Source: Chlorobiales bacterium Clorobi_01
GTDB lineage: Bacteria > Bacteroidota > Chlorobiia > Chlorobiales > Chlorobiaceae
Direction of reading: 5' to 3'
Assembly: GCA_001602925.1 (NCBI GenBank)
Contig: LUZT01000006.1
Coordinates: forward strand, 2,569 to 66,568
DNA: 64,000 bases
Shown: positions 37,683-46,328 of the stretch, piece by piece
Position numbering within the stretch: position 1 is the stretch's first letter
How the letters are laid out: each line of letters begins with the position of its first letter
Notes under the pieces: model-generated
The model's database searches: none
What the model saw: the letters and a program-made list of their open reading frames with translations, nothing else
Told to the model about the DNA's origin: nothing
Made by a program: the position numbers and the translations under genes

Positions 37683-38449
37683 GCGAACCGTTAATCGTTT
37701 GCGAGCAGCTCTGCGTCAATCTCGGCGGCGCAAAAATCTTGCAGGGGCTTTCTCTTTCGGTACACGAGGGGGACTTTCTTGCCGTGCTCGGGCCGAACGG
37801 CGGCGGCAAAACCACGCTGCTCAAGGTAATGCTTGGCCTCGTCAAACCCACTTCAGGTGTCGTCAAAGTGTTTGGCAAGGAGCCGGGGTACGCTTCCGGG
37901 CGCATCGGCTATGTACCGCAGCGCCTCGATTTCGACCGCACCTTCCCGATCAGCGCGATGGAGGTGGTGCTGATGGGCCGCCTTTCACGCAAGCGGTTGT
38001 TGCAGCGCTACGGGCGCGAAGATCGCCGGAAGGCGCTCGAAGCGCTTGAAACCACCGGTCTCGCTGAGCTTGCCCAGCGGCGGATCGGCGCGCTTTCGGG
38101 CGGCGAACTCCAGCGCGTCCTGATCGCCCGCGCGCTCGCCGGAGAGCCGGAACTGCTGCTGCTCGACGAACCGACGGCCAGCGTCGATCCCGACATGAAA
38201 ACCACCATCTACGACCTCCTCGACCAGCTCAAAAAGAGCCACACCATCGTGCTGGTCACGCACGACACCGGCACCATCGGGCGACACGTCTCGCGCATCG
38301 CCTGCCTGAACTGCACGCTTGACATGCACGAACCCGGCTCGACGCTGGGCCGTTCGGCCCTCGACGACCTTTACGGCTATCCGGTCGATGTGGTCGAGCA
38401 TCGCGCGCCTCAAGGACACGCAACCCACCAGAATCACCGCCATGCCTGA
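37679..38449 (+). CDS. znuC: Zinc ABC transporter ATPase
   Basis: A 256-residue ABC ATPase: Walker A GPNGGGKTT, Q-loop YVPQRLDF, signature LSGGELQRVLIARAL and Walker B LLLLDEPTASVD, H-loop VTHDTG. ZnuC/MntB-type features include the HxT ending region with EHRAPQGHATHQNHRHA, a His-containing tail. It overlaps the binding-protein gene by four bases and the permease by eight. Confidence 0.9.
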   Translation: MSEPLIVCEQLCVNLGGAKILQGLSLSVHEGDFLAVLGPNGGGKTTLLKVMLGLVKPTSGVVKVFGKEPGYASGRIGYVPQRLDFDRTFPISAMEVVLMGRLSRKRLLQRYGREDRRKALEALETTGLAELAQRRIGALSGGELQRVLIARALAGEPELLLLDEPTASVDPDMKTTIYDLLDQLKKSHTIVLVTHDTGTIGRHVSRIACLNCTLDMHEPGSTLGRSALDDLYGYPVDVVEHRAPQGHATHQNHRHA

Positions 38450-39260
38450 CATCCTGCACTTCGAGTTCATGCGCAACGCCTTTCTGGCGGCCATCCTGTC
38501 GAGCGTCGCCTGCGGCATCATCGGCACTTATGTCGTTATCCGGCGTCTCGGCTTCATCAGCGGCGGCATCGCCCACACGGCCTTCGGCGGCATCGGCCTG
38601 AGCTACTACCTCGGGCTGAATCCGCTTGCGGGCATCATTCCCTTCAGCCTCGCCGCCGCCATTGGCATCGGCTTGCTTTCGCGCAAGGCGAAGGTCGCCG
38701 AGGACACCGCCATCGGGGCGTTCTGGGCGGCGGGCATGTCGATCGGCGTCATTCTCATCGGCCTGACGCCGGGCTACGCTCCGAACCTCTTCAGCTATCT
38801 TTTCGGCAACATCCTGACCGTGCCCGACTCCGATCTCCGGCTCATCATGGGCCTCGATCTGCTGATTATCACCGTCGTCTGGCTCTTCGACAAGGAGTTC
38901 CTCGCCATCTCGTTCGACGAGGAGTATGCGCGGATTTCCGGTCTGAAGACGCTGGCGCTCGACCTGCTGATGCTCTGCCTGATTGCACTCACCGTCGTCA
39001 TCATGGTGCGGATTGTCGGCATCGTCATGGTGATCGCGCTCCTGACCATTCCCGCCGCCGTCGCCCGGAGCTTCAGCCACAACCTTTACCGGATGATGGT
39101 TATCGGCGCTTTGCTGGCCGCTCTTTTCGGTATTGCCGGGCTGTGGCTTTCATGGGTATTTAACCTGGCCTCGGGTGCAACCATCATTCTGGTGGCCGCG
39201 CTGGTTTTTCTGGTGAATGCGCTTTTCGGAGCCGGAAAGGCCCGCCGGGCAGAGTGCTGA
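38442..39260 (+). CDS. znuB: Zinc ABC transporter permease
   Basis: A 272-residue membrane protein of the ABC-3 family starting MPDILHFEFMRNAFLAAILSS. It has about eight hydrophobic segments, and IGTYVVIRRLGFISGGIAHTAFGGIG, the family's most conserved stretch, is near residue 30. Channel for zinc uptake with ZnuA and ZnuC. The start is placed inside the znuC end because homology begins there. Confidence 0.9.
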   Translation: MPDILHFEFMRNAFLAAILSSVACGIIGTYVVIRRLGFISGGIAHTAFGGIGLSYYLGLNPLAGIIPFSLAAAIGIGLLSRKAKVAEDTAIGAFWAAGMSIGVILIGLTPGYAPNLFSYLFGNILTVPDSDLRLIMGLDLLIITVVWLFDKEFLAISFDEEYARISGLKTLALDLLMLCLIALTVVIMVRIVGIVMVIALLTIPAAVARSFSHNLYRMMVIGALLAALFGIAGLWLSWVFNLASGATIILVAALVFLVNALFGAGKARRAEC

Positions 39261-39343
39261 ACAGTGCCGCTGCCGGGATTTATGGAAAAGGGGCAAATTG
39301 TTACATTCATTGAACAGACCCGATCAACCAACCAGCACCCGTT

Positions 39344-39580
39344 ATGAAGCCGATGTATTACCTCGTGGCTGCGGCCCTGTCGATCATGCTCTCCATTTAT
39401 GTGTTCATTTTCGGCACATGGGCGAACAGCCAGCTTGTCGCGATCTTTATTGGACTCTGGGCACCAACCATCATCTGTCTCGGAATTTTCAACATCCTCA
39501 TGAACATCCACGACGAGATGTGCTGCGCGCACAAGCGCATCGAGGGTCGGCAGACCGGTCATGAGCGTTGCGGGTGCTGA
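39344..39580 (+). CDS. Small two-helix membrane protein of unknown function
   Basis: A 78-residue protein with two transmembrane segments (about residues 4-25, YYLVAAALSIMLSIYVFIF, and 32-54, VAIFIGLWAPTIICLGIFNI) and a short charged C-terminal tail with four Cys (CC, C, C). It sits three bases before the fluoride channel gene, in the same orientation, so it may be part of that unit. I do not recognise the family. Confidence 0.6.
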   Translation: MKPMYYLVAAALSIMLSIYVFIFGTWANSQLVAIFIGLWAPTIICLGIFNILMNIHDEMCCAHKRIEGRQTGHERCGC

Positions 39581-39583
39581 GCG

Positions 39584-39961
39584 GTGATGAAGAACGTTTT
39601 GCTGGTCGGCGCGGGCGGATTTGCCGGATCGGTGGCGCGTTATCTCGTGGCGCTTGCCGTGCCCTTTTCGGGTACCGGCTTTCCCTTTGCCACATTTGCG
39701 GTTAATCTTCTGGGATCGTTCCTCATCGGCTTCATCACCGAACTGGCGCTTTCGACCACGCTGCTCTCTCCCGAAACCCGCCTGTTGCTCACGACCGGCT
39801 TCTGTGGCGGGTTCACCACCTTTTCAACGGCCATGTACGAAACCGGCGGCCTCATGCGCGACGGCGAGGCGCTTTACGCCGGGCTGTATGTCGCGGGCAG
39901 TCTTGCCGGTGGCCTCGTCTGTCTTGCTTCTGGAACCCTTCTCGCAAAACTCTGGCAATGA
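39584..39961 (+). CDS. crcB: Fluoride channel FluC (CrcB)
   Basis: A 125-residue protein with four membrane helices. The family motif GGFAGSVARYLV, the TFAVNLLGSFLIGF helix and GFCGGFTTFSTAMYE are all present. CrcB/Fluc forms a dimeric channel that lets fluoride out of the cell. Its stop overlaps the DUF190 gene (ATGA). No fluoride riboswitch was recognised upstream. Confidence 0.93.
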   Translation: MMKNVLLVGAGGFAGSVARYLVALAVPFSGTGFPFATFAVNLLGSFLIGFITELALSTTLLSPETRLLLTTGFCGGFTTFSTAMYETGGLMRDGEALYAGLYVAGSLAGGLVCLASGTLLAKLWQ

Positions 39962-40293
39962 TGAACTTTATCGACTCTGAACTCCTGCGGGTCTTCGTTG
40001 GTGAGCAGGAAAAGCTGCGCCACCGCCCGCTCTACGAACTCCTCGTCAGCGAAGCCCTCGAACGCGGCATGGCCGGAGCGACAGTTTTCCGCGGCCTTCT
40101 CTCCTTCGGCCTGCGCCACAAGGTACACACCTCCAAAATTTTCGAGCTTGCCGGAGAGCTGCCGATGGTGATCGAAATCGTGGACATCACCGAAAAGATC
40201 GAAGAGTTCCTGCCGGTGGTGGAAATGCTGCTAAAGGAGTCCGGTGCGCAAGCGCTGGTGACGCGGGAAGCGGTGCGGCAGTGGACGACGTGA
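39958..40293 (+). CDS. DUF190 family protein
   Basis: A 111-residue soluble protein resembling the PII-like DUF190 family: LLRVFVGEQEKLRHRPLYELLVSEALERGMAGATVFRGLLSFG then the PMVIEIVDITEKIEEFLP core. DUF190 genes are often found beside crcB, as here with a four-base overlap. It may regulate the channel; no direct evidence. Confidence for the family is high, for function low. Confidence 0.88.
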   Translation: MMNFIDSELLRVFVGEQEKLRHRPLYELLVSEALERGMAGATVFRGLLSFGLRHKVHTSKIFELAGELPMVIEIVDITEKIEEFLPVVEMLLKESGAQALVTREAVRQWTT

Positions 40294-40396
40294 GGGGGGA
40301 CAGAGGTCAGGTTTCTTGCCCAGATATGGATTTATCACTGTTGGTTTAACAGGATGTTGGTTGTTTTGAGTAAGTGAAAATAAGCGTCAACTTTTC

Positions 40397-41161
40397 TTAC
40401 TTATTTGAAGCATTTTTTTTGCCATGAACTAACATTGCTCTTATACTCATCTCGGTATTAATCAGCTTTTTATGAACCTTATTTCCGATATCTTTATTGT
40501 GGCCAGAAAAAGACTCGTATACCATTTGAGATATATCTTCTTTTTTTTTATATCTTAAGCCCCAGCCATACCAGTTCAAAATATACACTAATCGCTCTCC
40601 TTCCTTAAATGGAATAAGATATTTTATGAACAAAGAGTTCCAAGATTTCGCATCCACTTTGCCCTGTACATGCTCAGCTGCATAATCACTTAAAACAACA
40701 GCTGACAAATCAAGCCCCTCAGCCATCCTATAACTATTAATTATAGGCTTGCCTGCAAAACAAAGATTGTCAAGATAATACTCCCCATAATCGATTCCGC
40801 CCCTTACTGGCAAGCCGGCATCGAACATCTCAGCTACAAAGATAGATGAATACACAACAAAGACCAGCAATACAGCCTTCTCCGTATTGCTGCCATCATG
40901 TTCTACATCTACAGATATCAGAATGCTATCAGATATAAGGCGTATTTTAATGTATTTGTCAATAATTTCGTTGGCAAAATCTACATGATCTTGCATCGCA
41001 GAGGACTGAGAAAACATCTCACTCAATTTCTTTTTCGCTGTTTCTGGCATTTTCAGAAGGGTTTCAGAAACAATCTGACTTACCGTACTGATTTCATTGT
41101 TATCAACGATATTTTGATAGCCAAGAATGTCGAAAAAGCCAACCAAACCGTTATTTGTCAT
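40397..41161 (-). CDS. Nucleotide-cyclase-like protein, AT-rich orphan
   Basis: A 254-residue protein from ATG at 41161 (MTNNGLVGFFDILGY). Class III cyclase-like features: GFFDILGYQN with Asp11, SDSILISVD with Asp78, two acidic positions where the metal-binding Asp residues of the family lie, and LPVRGGIDYGEYY at 118-129 resembling the R-x-G-x-x-x-G strand-turn. FAGKPIINSYRMAE follows. It lacks obvious substrate-selecting residues I could assign. The gene is much more AT-rich than hemL and DUF190. It could be a defence cyclase or a cyclase-fold protein without activity. A GTG at 41200 is an alternative start; reading further upstream would pass through the hemL terminator. Confidence 0.6.
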   Translation of the reverse strand: MTNNGLVGFFDILGYQNIVDNNEISTVSQIVSETLLKMPETAKKKLSEMFSQSSAMQDHVDFANEIIDKYIKIRLISDSILISVDVEHDGSNTEKAVLLVFVVYSSIFVAEMFDAGLPVRGGIDYGEYYLDNLCFAGKPIINSYRMAEGLDLSAVVLSDYAAEHVQGKVDAKSWNSLFIKYLIPFKEGERLVYILNWYGWGLRYKKKEDISQMVYESFSGHNKDIGNKVHKKLINTEMSIRAMLVHGKKNASNK

Positions 41162-41325
41162 ATGCTTAGAGTCTGTTTTTTGCTGAGAATGTAAACTCAC
41201 ATCAGTAAGGGTGTTATGCCGTTGGCCTTGTAGCTCATTAGAGTTCGCTTGAGGTATACGAATATTCTGTTCCACTAATTTTTCGAATATAGCTTCAAGA
41301 CATTGTAATATAAACAAAAAAGGGC

Positions 41326-41352
41326 CGCCTTTTCGGGCAGCCCTTTTTGCGT
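41326..41352 (-). terminator. Terminator of hemL
   Basis: AGGGC...GCCCT forms the base of the stem, with an inner GCC/GGC part and a four-base loop. On the minus strand it is followed by a run of six T (six A on the plus strand from 41326). It is about 20 bases after the hemL stop. Confidence 0.82.
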
Positions 41353-41372
41353 ATCTGTCGTCCTCTCGCGGC

Positions 41373-42668
41373 TTATTTGGTAGCGGCGACGAGGGCGTTG
41401 TAGTTTGCCTTGACGGTGTTTTCGAGGTCTTCGTCGGTGTGCACGAAGCTGGTGAACATGGCCTCGAACTGCGACGGGGCGAGGTAGATGCCCTGGTCGA
41501 GCATGGAGTGGAAGTACTTGCCGTACTTGGCCGTGTCAGCGGTGATGGCGCTTTTGTAGTCCACAACCGGGGTCTCGGTGAAGAAGAGGCAGGCCATCGA
41601 TCCGACGCGGTTCTGCGTGTAGTTCAGGCCGAGCTTCTCCATGTTGGCCTTGAACCCGGCTTCGAGGAACGCAGCCTTTCTTTCGAGCTCCGGATAGGGA
41701 TTCTCCTCCATGAGGATTTTCAGGGTTTCCAGACCGGCGGTCAGCGCGAGCGGGTTGCCCGAGAGGGTGCCTGCCTGATAGACCGAGCCGAGCGGAGCGA
41801 TGTTCTCCATGATGTGGCGTTTGCCGCCGAATGCACCGACCGGCAGGCCGCCGCCGATGATTTTGCCCATCGTGGTGAGGTCGGGGGTGACGCCGTACAG
41901 CTCCTGAGCGCCGCCGAGGGCCACGCGGAAGCCGCACATCACCTCGTCGAAGATCAGCACGATGCCTTCAGCGTCGCACAGCTCGCGGAGGGCGACGAGG
42001 AACTCTTTCTTGGCCGGGATGACGCCGGTGTTGCCTGCAACCGGCTCGATGATGATCGCGGCGACCTCGCCCTTGTTCTCGTTGACGATGGCCTTGACCG
42101 ACTCGATGTCGTTGTAGGTGGCGTTGAGGGTGTCGTTGGCGGTGCCTTTGGTGACGCCGGGGCTGTCGGGATCGCCGAGAGTGAGCACGCCGGAACCGGC
42201 TTTGATGAGGAAGCTGTCGCCGTGGCCGTGGTAGCAGCCCTCGAATTTGATGATCTTGTCGCGCTTGGTGTAGCCGCGGGCGAGGCGGACGGCGGACATG
42301 GTGGCTTCGGTGCCGCTGTTGACCATGCGCACCATTTCAAGTGACGGCACGATCTTGCAAAGCAGCTCGGCGATTTCGATTTCGATTTCAATCGGCGTGC
42401 CGAAGCTGGTGCCGATGTTGCGCAGGGTGTATTCAATCGCGGCGGTCAGGCGGGGATGCATGCTGCCGAGAATGAACGGCCCCCACGATCCGACATAGTC
42501 CAGGTAGGTGTTGCCGTCAACGTCGGTCATGTAAGCGCCCTGGCCTTTGGCCATGTAGATCGGGGTGCCGCCGACAGATTTGAAAGCGCGAACCGGGGAG
42601 TTGACGCCACCGGGGATGAACTTTTTGGCTTTTTCAAAAAGCTCGGCAGAACGGGTAAGTACAGGCAT
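41373..42668 (-). CDS. hemL: Glutamate-1-semialdehyde 2,1-aminomutase
   Basis: A 431-residue PLP enzyme. [23 protein letters not shown] opens it; [15 protein letters not shown] (PLP-binding Lys) and [18 protein letters not shown] are family hallmarks. It makes 5-aminolevulinate from glutamate semialdehyde, the C5 entry to heme and bacteriochlorophyll. It is a single-gene unit on the minus strand. Confidence 0.96.
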   Translation of the reverse strand: MPVLTRSAELFEKAKKFIPGGVNSPVRAFKSVGGTPIYMAKGQGAYMTDVDGNTYLDYVGSWGPFILGSMHPRLTAAIEYTLRNIGTSFGTPIEIEIEIAELLCKIVPSLEMVRMVNSGTEATMSAVRLARGYTKRDKIIKFEGCYHGHGDSFLIKAGSGVLTLGDPDSPGVTKGTANDTLNATYNDIESVKAIVNENKGEVAAIIIEPVAGNTGVIPAKKEFLVALRELCDAEGIVLIFDEVMCGFRVALGGAQELYGVTPDLTTMGKIIGGGLPVGAFGGKRHIMENIAPLGSVYQAGTLSGNPLALTAGLETLKILMEENPYPELERKAAFLEAGFKANMEKLGLNYTQNRVGSMACLFFTETPVVDYKSAITADTAKYGKYFHSMLDQGIYLAPSQFEAMFTSFVHTDEDLENTVKANYNALVAATK

Positions 42669-42773
42669 GTCGAATCGTTCGGTTTGAATTAGTCGAGGGT
42701 TATGGCTTTAAATGACTGGTCAAGATAGAAAATAGTCCCGAAGATTGAAAACAGGCATGCCGCATGTCGCCGC

Positions 42774-43556
42774 TCATACGGAAATCAGGCGCGAGACAAT
42801 GTCGAGGTGCTTGCGGTGCGGCATCCGGTCGAGGTGGCGGGCACAGTACTCCTGCAAGAGCGCCGTGACCGCTGCAATGTCGTCTGCCGGAGCTTCCGGG
42901 CATGGCGCGTTGCCTCCGGTGGCGGCGAGGTTGCGGATAAAATGGTAGCGGTTGACCGGCACCGTCTGGATGGCGGCGCCCATCGTCACGGCGCTGCCGG
43001 GCAGGGCAAAGCCTCCGGGATCGTGAACGAAGAAGAGTTCGTCGAGTTTCATTTCGTCGATGCTGGCGGGCAGGTCGTGATTGCTGAAAACGCAGCGGTC
43101 GAGTGACGGAGTGAAGCCGAGTACGCTGACGAGGCGAAGCAGGAACCAGGCGAGGATAGTCTGGAAGTTGCGCTCCGTATGGCACAGTCGCCAGATGGCC
43201 GAGTGCGCGATAGTGAAGAGCGGCACGTTCTTCTCTTCGTGGGTGGATGCGTAGCGCACGAGGTCGAGCACCCGGTAGAGTACGCTGAAGCGTTCCAGGT
43301 CAGGCGACTCGGAGAGCGGGCTCGTCACGAGGCTGGCATCGCTCAGGAGCTGGATGTCGCGGTTGCCCTTTTTGTAGAGCACCGCGTCGATGATGTTGCC
43401 CGGCGAAAAGATCGGGCCGGTGCGGCTTTTTGCGCTGCGTCCGCCTTTCAGGATCACCGACACCTGTCCGTACTCCCGCGTCAGCAGCAGGCAGATCTTG
43501 GACTGGTCACGATACTTGATGTCGCGGAGCACCACCGCCCGGGTTTTTACGATCAC
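42774..43556 (-). CDS. recO: DNA repair protein RecO
   Basis: A 260-residue protein with the OB-fold N-terminus (VKTRAVVLRDIKYRDQSKICLLLTREYGQVSVILKGGR) and the helical C-terminal domain. SPGNIIDAVLYKKGNRDIQLLSDA is typical RecO. The C4 zinc finger of many RecO proteins is absent: few Cys remain in the region of CVFSNHD. It loads RecA with RecR in recombinational repair. Located just upstream of hemL on the minus strand. Confidence 0.88.
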   Translation of the reverse strand: MIVKTRAVVLRDIKYRDQSKICLLLTREYGQVSVILKGGRSAKSRTGPIFSPGNIIDAVLYKKGNRDIQLLSDASLVTSPLSESPDLERFSVLYRVLDLVRYASTHEEKNVPLFTIAHSAIWRLCHTERNFQTILAWFLLRLVSVLGFTPSLDRCVFSNHDLPASIDEMKLDELFFVHDPGGFALPGSAVTMGAAIQTVPVNRYHFIRNLAATGGNAPCPEAPADDIAAVTALLQEYCARHLDRMPHRKHLDIVSRLISV

Positions 43557-43678
43557 CGGTGAAACTTTTTTTTGAAATTAAATATACTTATATACAGCGT
43601 CCAACATTGCAGGGTTTTCGCGACCCGAAGATACCAAAACAACATACACGAAAAAGATTCTCAACGGAGGAATAGAAT

Positions 43679-43933
43679 ATGCCAACCTATCATTACCGCT
43701 GTAGCCAGTGTGGGCATGAAGAAGAGGTTTTTCAGCGCATGACCGATAACGCCCTGACCAAGTGTTCCAAGTGCGGCGAGGAGTCGTACGAGCGAGTCAT
43801 CAGCGCCGAAGGCGGCTTCGTGCTCAAAGGTTCAGGCTTCTACAGCACCGACTACTGCGGCAGCAAATCGTCGTCCAAAGGCTCGGAGTCCGGCGGCGGA
43901 TGCTCCACCGGTGCCTGCCCCTTCGCCAAGTGA
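43679..43933 (+). CDS. FmdB-type zinc-ribbon protein
   Basis: An 84-residue protein of the FmdB/CxxC family: [18 protein letters not shown] and [15 protein letters not shown] give the four zinc Cys. A linker of Ser and Gly follows, ending in [14 protein letters not shown] with additional Cys. FmdB proteins are putative regulators of unknown target. AGGAATAG precedes the ATG. It is set by itself, converging with the LptA-like gene. Confidence 0.85.
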   Translation: MPTYHYRCSQCGHEEEVFQRMTDNALTKCSKCGEESYERVISAEGGFVLKGSGFYSTDYCGSKSSSKGSESGGGCSTGACPFAK

Positions 43934-43958
43934 CCGGGCGGTGATTTCATAGAACAGC

Positions 43959-43994
43959 AAAAAGCCTTCTCGAAAAACGGGAAGGCTTTTTCTT
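43959..43994 (+). terminator. Bidirectional terminator between fmdB-type gene and LptA-like gene
   Basis: AAAAAGCCTTC and GAAGGCTTTTT form a long stem around an 11-base loop, with T on one side and A on the other, so it can serve both convergent genes. Confidence 0.88.
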
Positions 43995-44002
43995 TGTCAG
44001 GC

Positions 44003-44926
44003 TCAGGGTGCGAAAACCGGCTTCTCCTTGTCACGCAACCGGAAACCGGGCAGGTTGATCTCCGGATCGTTACGCATGTAGTTCGGGTACTCCTTGCCGA
44101 GCGGGCCGCCGGTGACGAGGATCCGGTCGAGTTTGCCCTCGGCGAAGAACATGCGAATCCTTTCGCCGGAGGTGAAGTTCACTCCCGATGGCTGATTCTT
44201 GTCGTCATAGATATGGTAGAGGCTTCTGGCTTTACCGATGGCGATGACCTTCTGCAGGCGGGAATTGTCGTCGAGGTTCGCCGTCAGTTTTTTGCCGGAG
44301 AGCTGGTCATGCAGCGCAGGCGAGGCGGAGAGCGTGTCCCGGACAGCAAGAAAAGCGTGGCCGAACACCTGGATTTCATCCACCTTCTTTTTCCCGCCGA
44401 CCTCACGGACGTGAACCCGGATCGAGTCCCCGCTGAGCTGGCGCCCGAGTTGCCAGGCCACGGCATCGTCGAAAAGCCAGAGTTCATTTTTGTGCTGGTC
44501 GAACGCCGCCCGCCCCGATTTTGTCGTCAGGCTGTCGCCGGTCACCCGTCCGCGGACGTTGCCCGACAGTTCCCCGGTTTCGCTGTCGGTGTGGTAAACG
44601 CCTCGATCAGCCCGGGTTTCGACGTTTTTGTCTTTGATGATGATATGCCCTTCGAGATCGATACGCTCGCTGTCGGGCCAGTCGGTCGCCCGGTCGCACT
44701 CCAGCGTCGTCTCTCCGTGCAGAAACTTGACGTTACCGACCGCCGAGCGGTAAGGAATGACCGTGCCGGACGGGCCGGTTTTTTCACCGCCTTCGATCTG
44801 GTCGGCGTGTTCGAGGATTGTTTTCTTATTTTCCGCAGAGACCGTATTATCCGGCAGGGAGGTTACCCATAGGGCCACAGGTAGCAGGCACCATGCGGCT
44901 ATCGCTATCGATCGTCTTGTTGTCAT
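44003..44926 (-). CDS. LptA/OstA-like periplasmic protein
   Basis: A 307-residue precursor with an N-terminal signal (SIAIAAWCLLPVALWVTSLP). The body repeats short beta segments separated by charged turns: GNVKFLHGETTLECDRA, LEGHIIIKDKNVETRADRGVYH, LSGNVRGRVTGDSLTTKSGRAAF. This is the OstA-like pattern of LPS-transport proteins LptA/LptC. The role would be carrying LPS across the periplasm; whether it is LptA itself is unclear because there is no neighbouring lptB. Faces the WecB-like gene divergently. Confidence 0.75.
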   Translation of the reverse strand: MTTRRSIAIAAWCLLPVALWVTSLPDNTVSAENKKTILEHADQIEGGEKTGPSGTVIPYRSAVGNVKFLHGETTLECDRATDWPDSERIDLEGHIIIKDKNVETRADRGVYHTDSETGELSGNVRGRVTGDSLTTKSGRAAFDQHKNELWLFDDAVAWQLGRQLSGDSIRVHVREVGGKKKVDEIQVFGHAFLAVRDTLSASPALHDQLSGKKLTANLDDNSRLQKVIAIGKARSLYHIYDDKNQPSGVNFTSGERIRMFFAEGKLDRILVTGGPLGKEYPNYMRNDPEINLPGFRLRDKEKPVFAP

Positions 44927-44989
44927 GCGGCTGGTTCGGGTTTGCTCCGAAGGTTATCGTTCAATTTGTCAATGTAATAAAGCTTTCCG

Positions 44990-46057
44990 GTGTCCTCTGT
45001 GAAAAAAATAGTCTTGATTGCCCAGGATCGTGCGGCGTTTCTCCATGTCGCTCCGCTTGTCAGCGTTTTCAGAAAAAGTGGCGTCTTCGAGCCGGTGCTC
45101 GTTCGCGCGCTCACGCCCGCCAGTCGCGCCGAACATGACGCGCTTGCCGCCGCATTCGGCTTGTCGGATGAACTCCGCACCATCGAACTGGAGCCATGCA
45201 CGCCGGTTGCCGAGACCGCTTCGCTTATGCTTGCGTTAGAGCGGGTGCTCAGCGAACTTGAACCAGCCTTCGTTGTGCCCGGCGGCCACGACAGCGCCAG
45301 CCTCGCCGGTGCGTTTGCCGCCGCGAAAATGGGCATCCCGGTGGTCAGCCTCGACGCAGGCCTGCGCAGTTACGACCGCGCCGAACCCGAAGAGATCAGC
45401 CGCCTCGTCATCGACTCGGTCGCTGCGCTTCACTTCGTCAGCGAGCACAGCGGCATCTACAACCTCATGAACGAAGGAGTCGCCGACGAGCGCATTCTTT
45501 TCGTCGGCAACACGGCCATCGACAGCCTCGTGACGCTGATGGCGCAGGCCAACGAATCCGGTGTGCTCGAAACGCTCTCGCTTGCCCCGAAAAAGTTCGT
45601 CACCGTTCTGCTCAAGCCGGAGCCCTTCGGAAATCGCGACCTGCTCTGCAAGGTGCTCGAATCGCTCAGCACCATATCCACCGTGCTGCTTCCGGGCAGT
45701 CAGTCGCCCGAAGATGCGCTCGTTGGCGTTTCGGGGCTCCGGATGATCGATATGCCGGGCTACATCGACCTCCTGCGCCTGCTCAAGGAGTCGGCGTTCG
45801 TGCTCACCGACAGCGCCGAGTTCGAGGCTGAACTGACTGTGATGAACGTGCCCTGCATCACCCTGCGTCAGAGCACCGCCCGCCCCTCGACCGTCGAACT
45901 CGGCACCAACGTGCTGATCGCGCCCGACGTAGAGGAGATTCTCGAACGCGCCACGGTCATCCTCTCCGGCAAACAGTCGGAAAAGACGCTGATTCCTGAG
46001 AAATGGGACGGCGCGGCGGCAAAGCGCATAGCCGAAGTGCTCGAACGGGCGGTTTGA
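44990..46057 (+). CDS. UDP-N-acetylglucosamine 2-epimerase-like protein, divergent active site
   Basis: A 355-residue WecB/NeuC-fold protein; GTG starts at 44990 or 44999. Family signs: KKIVLIAQDRAAFLHVAPLV, PGGHDSASLAGAFAAA, LDAGLRSYDRAEPEEISR, and VGNTAIDSLVTL. It departs from the family at sites usually needed: the Glu of the family VEAGLR motif is Asp here (LDAGLR), the His-containing TGH-R-E motif is replaced by KPEPFGN, and SGG-x-x-EE and TERPE near the end are SAEFEA and TARPS. Residue roles are from memory of E. coli WecB. It may therefore be a non-epimerising sugar-nucleotide binder. Confidence 0.75.
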   Translation: MSSVKKIVLIAQDRAAFLHVAPLVSVFRKSGVFEPVLVRALTPASRAEHDALAAAFGLSDELRTIELEPCTPVAETASLMLALERVLSELEPAFVVPGGHDSASLAGAFAAAKMGIPVVSLDAGLRSYDRAEPEEISRLVIDSVAALHFVSEHSGIYNLMNEGVADERILFVGNTAIDSLVTLMAQANESGVLETLSLAPKKFVTVLLKPEPFGNRDLLCKVLESLSTISTVLLPGSQSPEDALVGVSGLRMIDMPGYIDLLRLLKESAFVLTDSAEFEAELTVMNVPCITLRQSTARPSTVELGTNVLIAPDVEEILERATVILSGKQSEKTLIPEKWDGAAAKRIAEVLERAV

Positions 46058-46076
46058 ACATTTTGAATTAGCTGTT

Positions 46077-46114
46077 GCTTGCCGATCCTTAACGTCCGGA
46101 ACGGCAAGCCTTTT
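46077..46114 (+). terminator. Terminator of the WecB-like gene
   Basis: GCTTGCCG (46077-46084) and CGGCAAGC (46102-46109) form an 8-bp stem followed by CTTTTT. It lies 20 bases after the stop. Confidence 0.85.
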
Positions 46115-46328
46115 TCTGGATGGTTTATTTTGTAAGGCGATATTATAAAGGCACTTGCTCCGCTTTTTTATTATCGGAACGGCGTCTGCTTTCCTGATTT
46201 GTGGCGGCCAAAAAACCTGTTTTGCGAGAAAATATCAGAAAGCGTGTTCTCGAGAACTGACGGAATATCGTTTTATTACTTAAATAAGTACTTTTTCCTT
46301 GAAATTTATTCATGGGAGACAGTGCAAA

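Noticed and set aside
39261-39343. Fluoride riboswitch ahead of the crcB group
   Set aside because: No match to the known crcB motif was recognised by eye.
41162-41566. Upstream extension of the cyclase-like gene
   Set aside because: It would read through the hemL terminator and the end of hemL itself; the extension has low-complexity Ser/Thr/Pro content.
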